Positions 4,898 through 6,724 of a stretch of 6,724 nt of DNA are shown here, piece after piece. Source of the DNA: CAYFJO01 sp964343305 (GTDB taxonomy: Bacteria > Planctomycetota > Planctomycetia > Pirellulales > Pirellulaceae); the NCBI GenBank assembly GCA_964343305.1, contig CAYFJO010000550.1, positions 1-6,724 on the forward strand, in the 5' to 3' direction. Every line of letters begins with the position of its first letter. The stretch's first letter is position 1. Position numbers and translations under genes: made by a program. The notes beneath the pieces are model-generated. The model made no database searches. It worked only from the letters and a program-made list of their open reading frames with translations, and was not told where the DNA came from.

Positions 4898-5252
4898 GAA
4901 CGGACGGCAATCAACCCTACCAGCACACGCAGAATAGCCTTCGAAATTGAAGCAATTGCAGATTATGGATATGACTTCCAAGCGGTATCGTCGTAGGGCG
5001 AAGCCTTGGATCGCCCGTTCTTCCTCGGCGATGGTACGGGTGAGACGGTCGTGTTGGCCCGTCTCGTGATCGGTGGCGATGTCGTACGTACGGATCTCGG
5101 CGCCAAATCAGCCGGTGATGTAAAAACGTCTGACAGTAGGATACTGAAGGACGCCATCTACGGAACGTGTTCTGTGACTCTTCAGCCACGCCGATGTTCA
5201 TCAGGAAACCGATGTTTCGCTTCCGGCCAGCTACTGCGGTAAGCTAGTTGGC

Positions 5253-5363
5253 ATGACCGAGCTAACTCGACAGCAACAAGAGACTCCCATTGACGCCATT
5301 GGCCGATCAAGAAACACGGCAACTGCTGCCGGCACTCCGCCAGAATGGATTGGTGACTTGTGA
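5253..5363 (+). CDS. Short open frame (36 aa) translationally coupled to topB
   Basis: The ATG at 5253 gives 36 residues, MTELTRQQQETPIDAIG to a final PPEWIGDL. The frame stays open upstream to a stop at 5175-5177, but that stretch has no other likely start. Its TGA (5361-5363) overlaps the GTG start of topB (5360-5362) as GTGA, a classic coupling arrangement. GGTAAG (5238-5243) is a weak ribosome binding site 9 nt upstream. No known domain is recognised; it may be a real small protein, a coupling leader peptide or the remnant of a longer gene. The main support is that topB has no good ribosome binding site of its own and an in-frame stop two codons before its start. Confidence 0.42.
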   Translation: MTELTRQQQETPIDAIGRSRNTATAAGTPPEWIGDL

Positions 5364-6724
5364 AGGTTGTCCTCGCCGAAAAACCGTCCGTGGCCCGTGA
5401 CTTGGCTGCCTTTCTCAAAGCCACCTCGCGCCGTGACGGCTACTTCGAAGGAAGCGGTTATCAAGTGACCTGGGCCTTGGGCCACCTCGTTGAGCTGAAG
5501 GAACCCGCCGACTACGACCCTTCCCTCAAGACGTGGTCCTTACACACACTGCCGTTCGTCCCCAAGCAGTTCGAGTTGAAGCTGCGGGGCGACAAGCAGG
5601 CGCGGCAACAGTTCGCGGTCGTCAAGCGGCTGTTCCGCGCGGCGGACGGGCTGATCTGCGCCACCGACGCGGGCCGCGAAGGAGAACTTATCTTTCGCTA
5701 TATCCTCACGCTCGCCGGCTGCACGCATAAGCCAGCGCAACGGCTGTGGCTCAGTTCGCTCACACCTGCGGCAATTCGAACGGCGTTTCGCTCGTTACGG
5801 CCATTGGCGGATTACGACAATCTGTATGCCGCAGCCAAATGTCGGAGCGAAGCCGATTGGATCGTCGGACTGAACGCGACACGGAACTATACGGTGCGCT
5901 ATGGCTCCGCAGGGATTCTCTGGAGCCTAGGTCGCGTGCAGACTCCCGTGTTGGCCATGATCGTACGCCGAGATGACGAGATTCGGACTTTCAAGTCCCA
6001 ACCCTTTTGGGAGTTGATGACGAACTACCGCAAGACCTGTTTTCGCTATGCCGGTGACCGCTTTGACAAGCAAGAAGCCGCCCAAGCGTTGCTGGAGCGC
6101 GCAAGCAATCATGCGCTGGTCATCCAGAAAGTAGAAAGCAAACCGGAAAAGTCGCTCCCACCGCAACTGTACGACCTGACGGAACTGCAACGCGACATGA
6201 ATCGTCGCTTTGGGATCTCGGCGGCGGACACGCTGCAGAGTGCCCAGTCACTTTATGAAGGTAAACTGATCACCTATCCCCGCACCGACTCGCGCTACCT
6301 GAGCACCGACATGAAGAAGGAAGTGCCTGGCATTTTGCGGCAACTGCAATCCCTCAAACCCAACGAGGTGGGCAAGCTTGACCTGAAGGCACTCCCGTTT
6401 AGCGGGCGAATCGTGAACAACCAAAAGGTGACTGACCACCATGCGATTATTCCCACCGGCGCCGCGCCGGGAATGTTGCGTGACCGAGAACAGAAGGTCT
6501 ACGAGGCGATCGTGGTGCGCTTGATTGCGGCGTTTTATCCGCCTTGTTTGAAGGAGGTGACCACGGTCAACGGTGCTGCCAATGACGTGCCTTTTCGTGC
6601 CCGCGGCGTGCGTGTGGTTTCGCCAGGTTGGACCGAATTGTATCCTCGCAAGTCCGAAGAGCAGGAAGGCGAGGACGAGCAAGCTTTGCCGGACTTCTCA
6701 CCTAATGAAAGCGGTCGGCACGAA
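5360..6724 (+). CDS. topB: DNA topoisomerase III (type IA), N-terminal 455 residues, cut by right edge
   Basis: The GTG at 5360 is fixed by an in-frame TGA at 5354-5356; the frame is then open to the last base. The TOPRIM domain starts with VVLAEKPSVARDLA (E7) and continues to CATDAGREGELIF, with D103, E107 and E109. The second Asp of the usual DxD is Gly (G105), a form I recall from other TopB proteins. Then come CRSEADWIVGLNATR (161-175), GRVQTPVLAMIVRR (191-204), the active-site segment ITYPRTDSR with nucleophile Y306, and VTDHHAIIPTG (357-367). These are type IA hallmarks in the right order and spacing. The enzyme cuts one strand through a 5'-phosphotyrosine and decatenates or relaxes negatively supercoiled DNA. 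A full protein would be roughly 600-700 residues, so the C-terminal part and any zinc fingers lie outside. TopB genes are often carried by conjugative elements, which fits the recombinase and ArdC-like neighbours. Translation is probably coupled to the short upstream frame. Confidence 0.97.
   Translation, partial: MKVVLAEKPSVARDLAAFLKATSRRDGYFEGSGYQVTWALGHLVELKEPADYDPSLKTWSLHTLPFVPKQFELKLRGDKQARQQFAVVKRLFRAADGLICATDAGREGELIFRYILTLAGCTHKPAQRLWLSSLTPAAIRTAFRSLRPLADYDNLYAAAKCRSEADWIVGLNATRNYTVRYGSAGILWSLGRVQTPVLAMIVRRDDEIRTFKSQPFWELMTNYRKTCFRYAGDRFDKQEAAQALLERASNHALVIQKVESKPEKSLPPQLYDLTELQRDMNRRFGISAADTLQSAQSLYEGKLITYPRTDSRYLSTDMKKEVPGILRQLQSLKPNEVGKLDLKALPFSGRIVNNQKVTDHHAIIPTGAAPGMLRDREQKVYEAIVVRLIAAFYPPCLKEVTTVNGAANDVPFRARGVRVVSPGWTELYPRKSEEQEGEDEQALPDFSPNESGRHE

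Larger units (their letters stand above)
4552..5252. other. 701-base divergent intergenic region, dyad-rich on its left side
   Basis: No convincing gene is seen between the recombinase start and the short frame before topB. The left third (4553-4790) holds at least six inverted repeats. The middle (4791-4960) is relatively AT-rich with candidate promoters and the palindrome GCAATTGC (4952-4959). The right part contains competing open frames at 4963-5157 (-), 4917-5201 (-) and 5006-5242 (+); all lack a good ribosome binding site and none is chosen. A third GCGAAGC hairpin (GGC-GAA-GCC, 4997-5005) and an inverted repeat GAGACGG/CCGTCTC (5042-5048, 5059-5065) also lie here. It could hold an attachment site, origin or transfer signal, but no such site is identified. 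Confidence 0.5.

Noticed and set aside
5666..5686. Inactivated TopB because the DxD motif reads DAG
   Set aside because: The DAGREGE form is, as I recall, common in TopB proteins, and E7, D103, E107 and Y306 are all present. There is no sign of decay.
5533..6682. Open frames on the opposite strand and in other frames within the topB region
   Set aside because: They are shadows of topB, whose motifs run in one uninterrupted frame from 5360 to the right edge.
1..6724. CRISPR arrays, tRNA or rRNA genes, insertion-sequence ends
   Set aside because: No regularly spaced repeats, no tRNA-like cloverleaf with conserved T-loop, and no transposase or paired terminal repeats were seen by eye.

Overview
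The window looks like part of an accessory, probably mobile, region of a moderately GC-rich bacterium. Planctomycetota is the best guess. That rests on the flavour of the small uncharacterised proteins and on the C-terminal signature of the tyrosine recombinase, both recalled from family knowledge and not searched. No rRNA, tRNA or CRISPR array is visible.

Layout. (1) 2-746, + strand: the 3' end of an unrecognised basic protein, followed after 7 nt by a small DUF5348-like protein. (2) 761-792: a hairpin in the gap between the convergent gene sets. (3) 4551-823, - strand: six genes in a row. In order of transcription they are a complete tyrosine recombinase; a 112-residue unknown; a 111-residue unknown; a 66-residue zinc-knuckle protein joined to it by an ATGA overlap; an ArdC-type antirestriction protein with an intact HEFAH metalloprotease motif; and a zinc-ribbon/helix-turn-helix protein that starts inside the ArdC-like gene. 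Several starts have good AAGGAG-type ribosome binding sites 7-8 nt upstream. (4) 4552-5252: a 701-base non-coding stretch between divergent genes, unusually rich in inverted repeats near the recombinase. (5) 5253-6724, + strand: a 36-codon open frame whose stop overlaps the GTG start of a topoisomerase III gene (topB) that runs off the right edge.

How it fits together. A tyrosine recombinase, an ArdC-like antirestriction protein and a TopB are a common cargo of plasmids and integrative conjugative elements. They serve integration or resolution, protection of incoming DNA from restriction, and decatenation or single-strand handling. The small zinc-binding and HTH proteins would then be element regulators or accessory factors; this is inference from context.

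The most unusual non-coding signals are two. One is a compact foldable element at 3422-3486 with two adjacent GCGAAGC mini-hairpins and a possible pseudoknot. The other is a cluster of dyads at 4553-4790 that includes a pair of related GACAAC/TTTGTC sites. Both are candidates for a regulatory RNA, a single-stranded-DNA signal (origin of transfer or priming site) or recombinase/regulator binding sites. None could be tested here.
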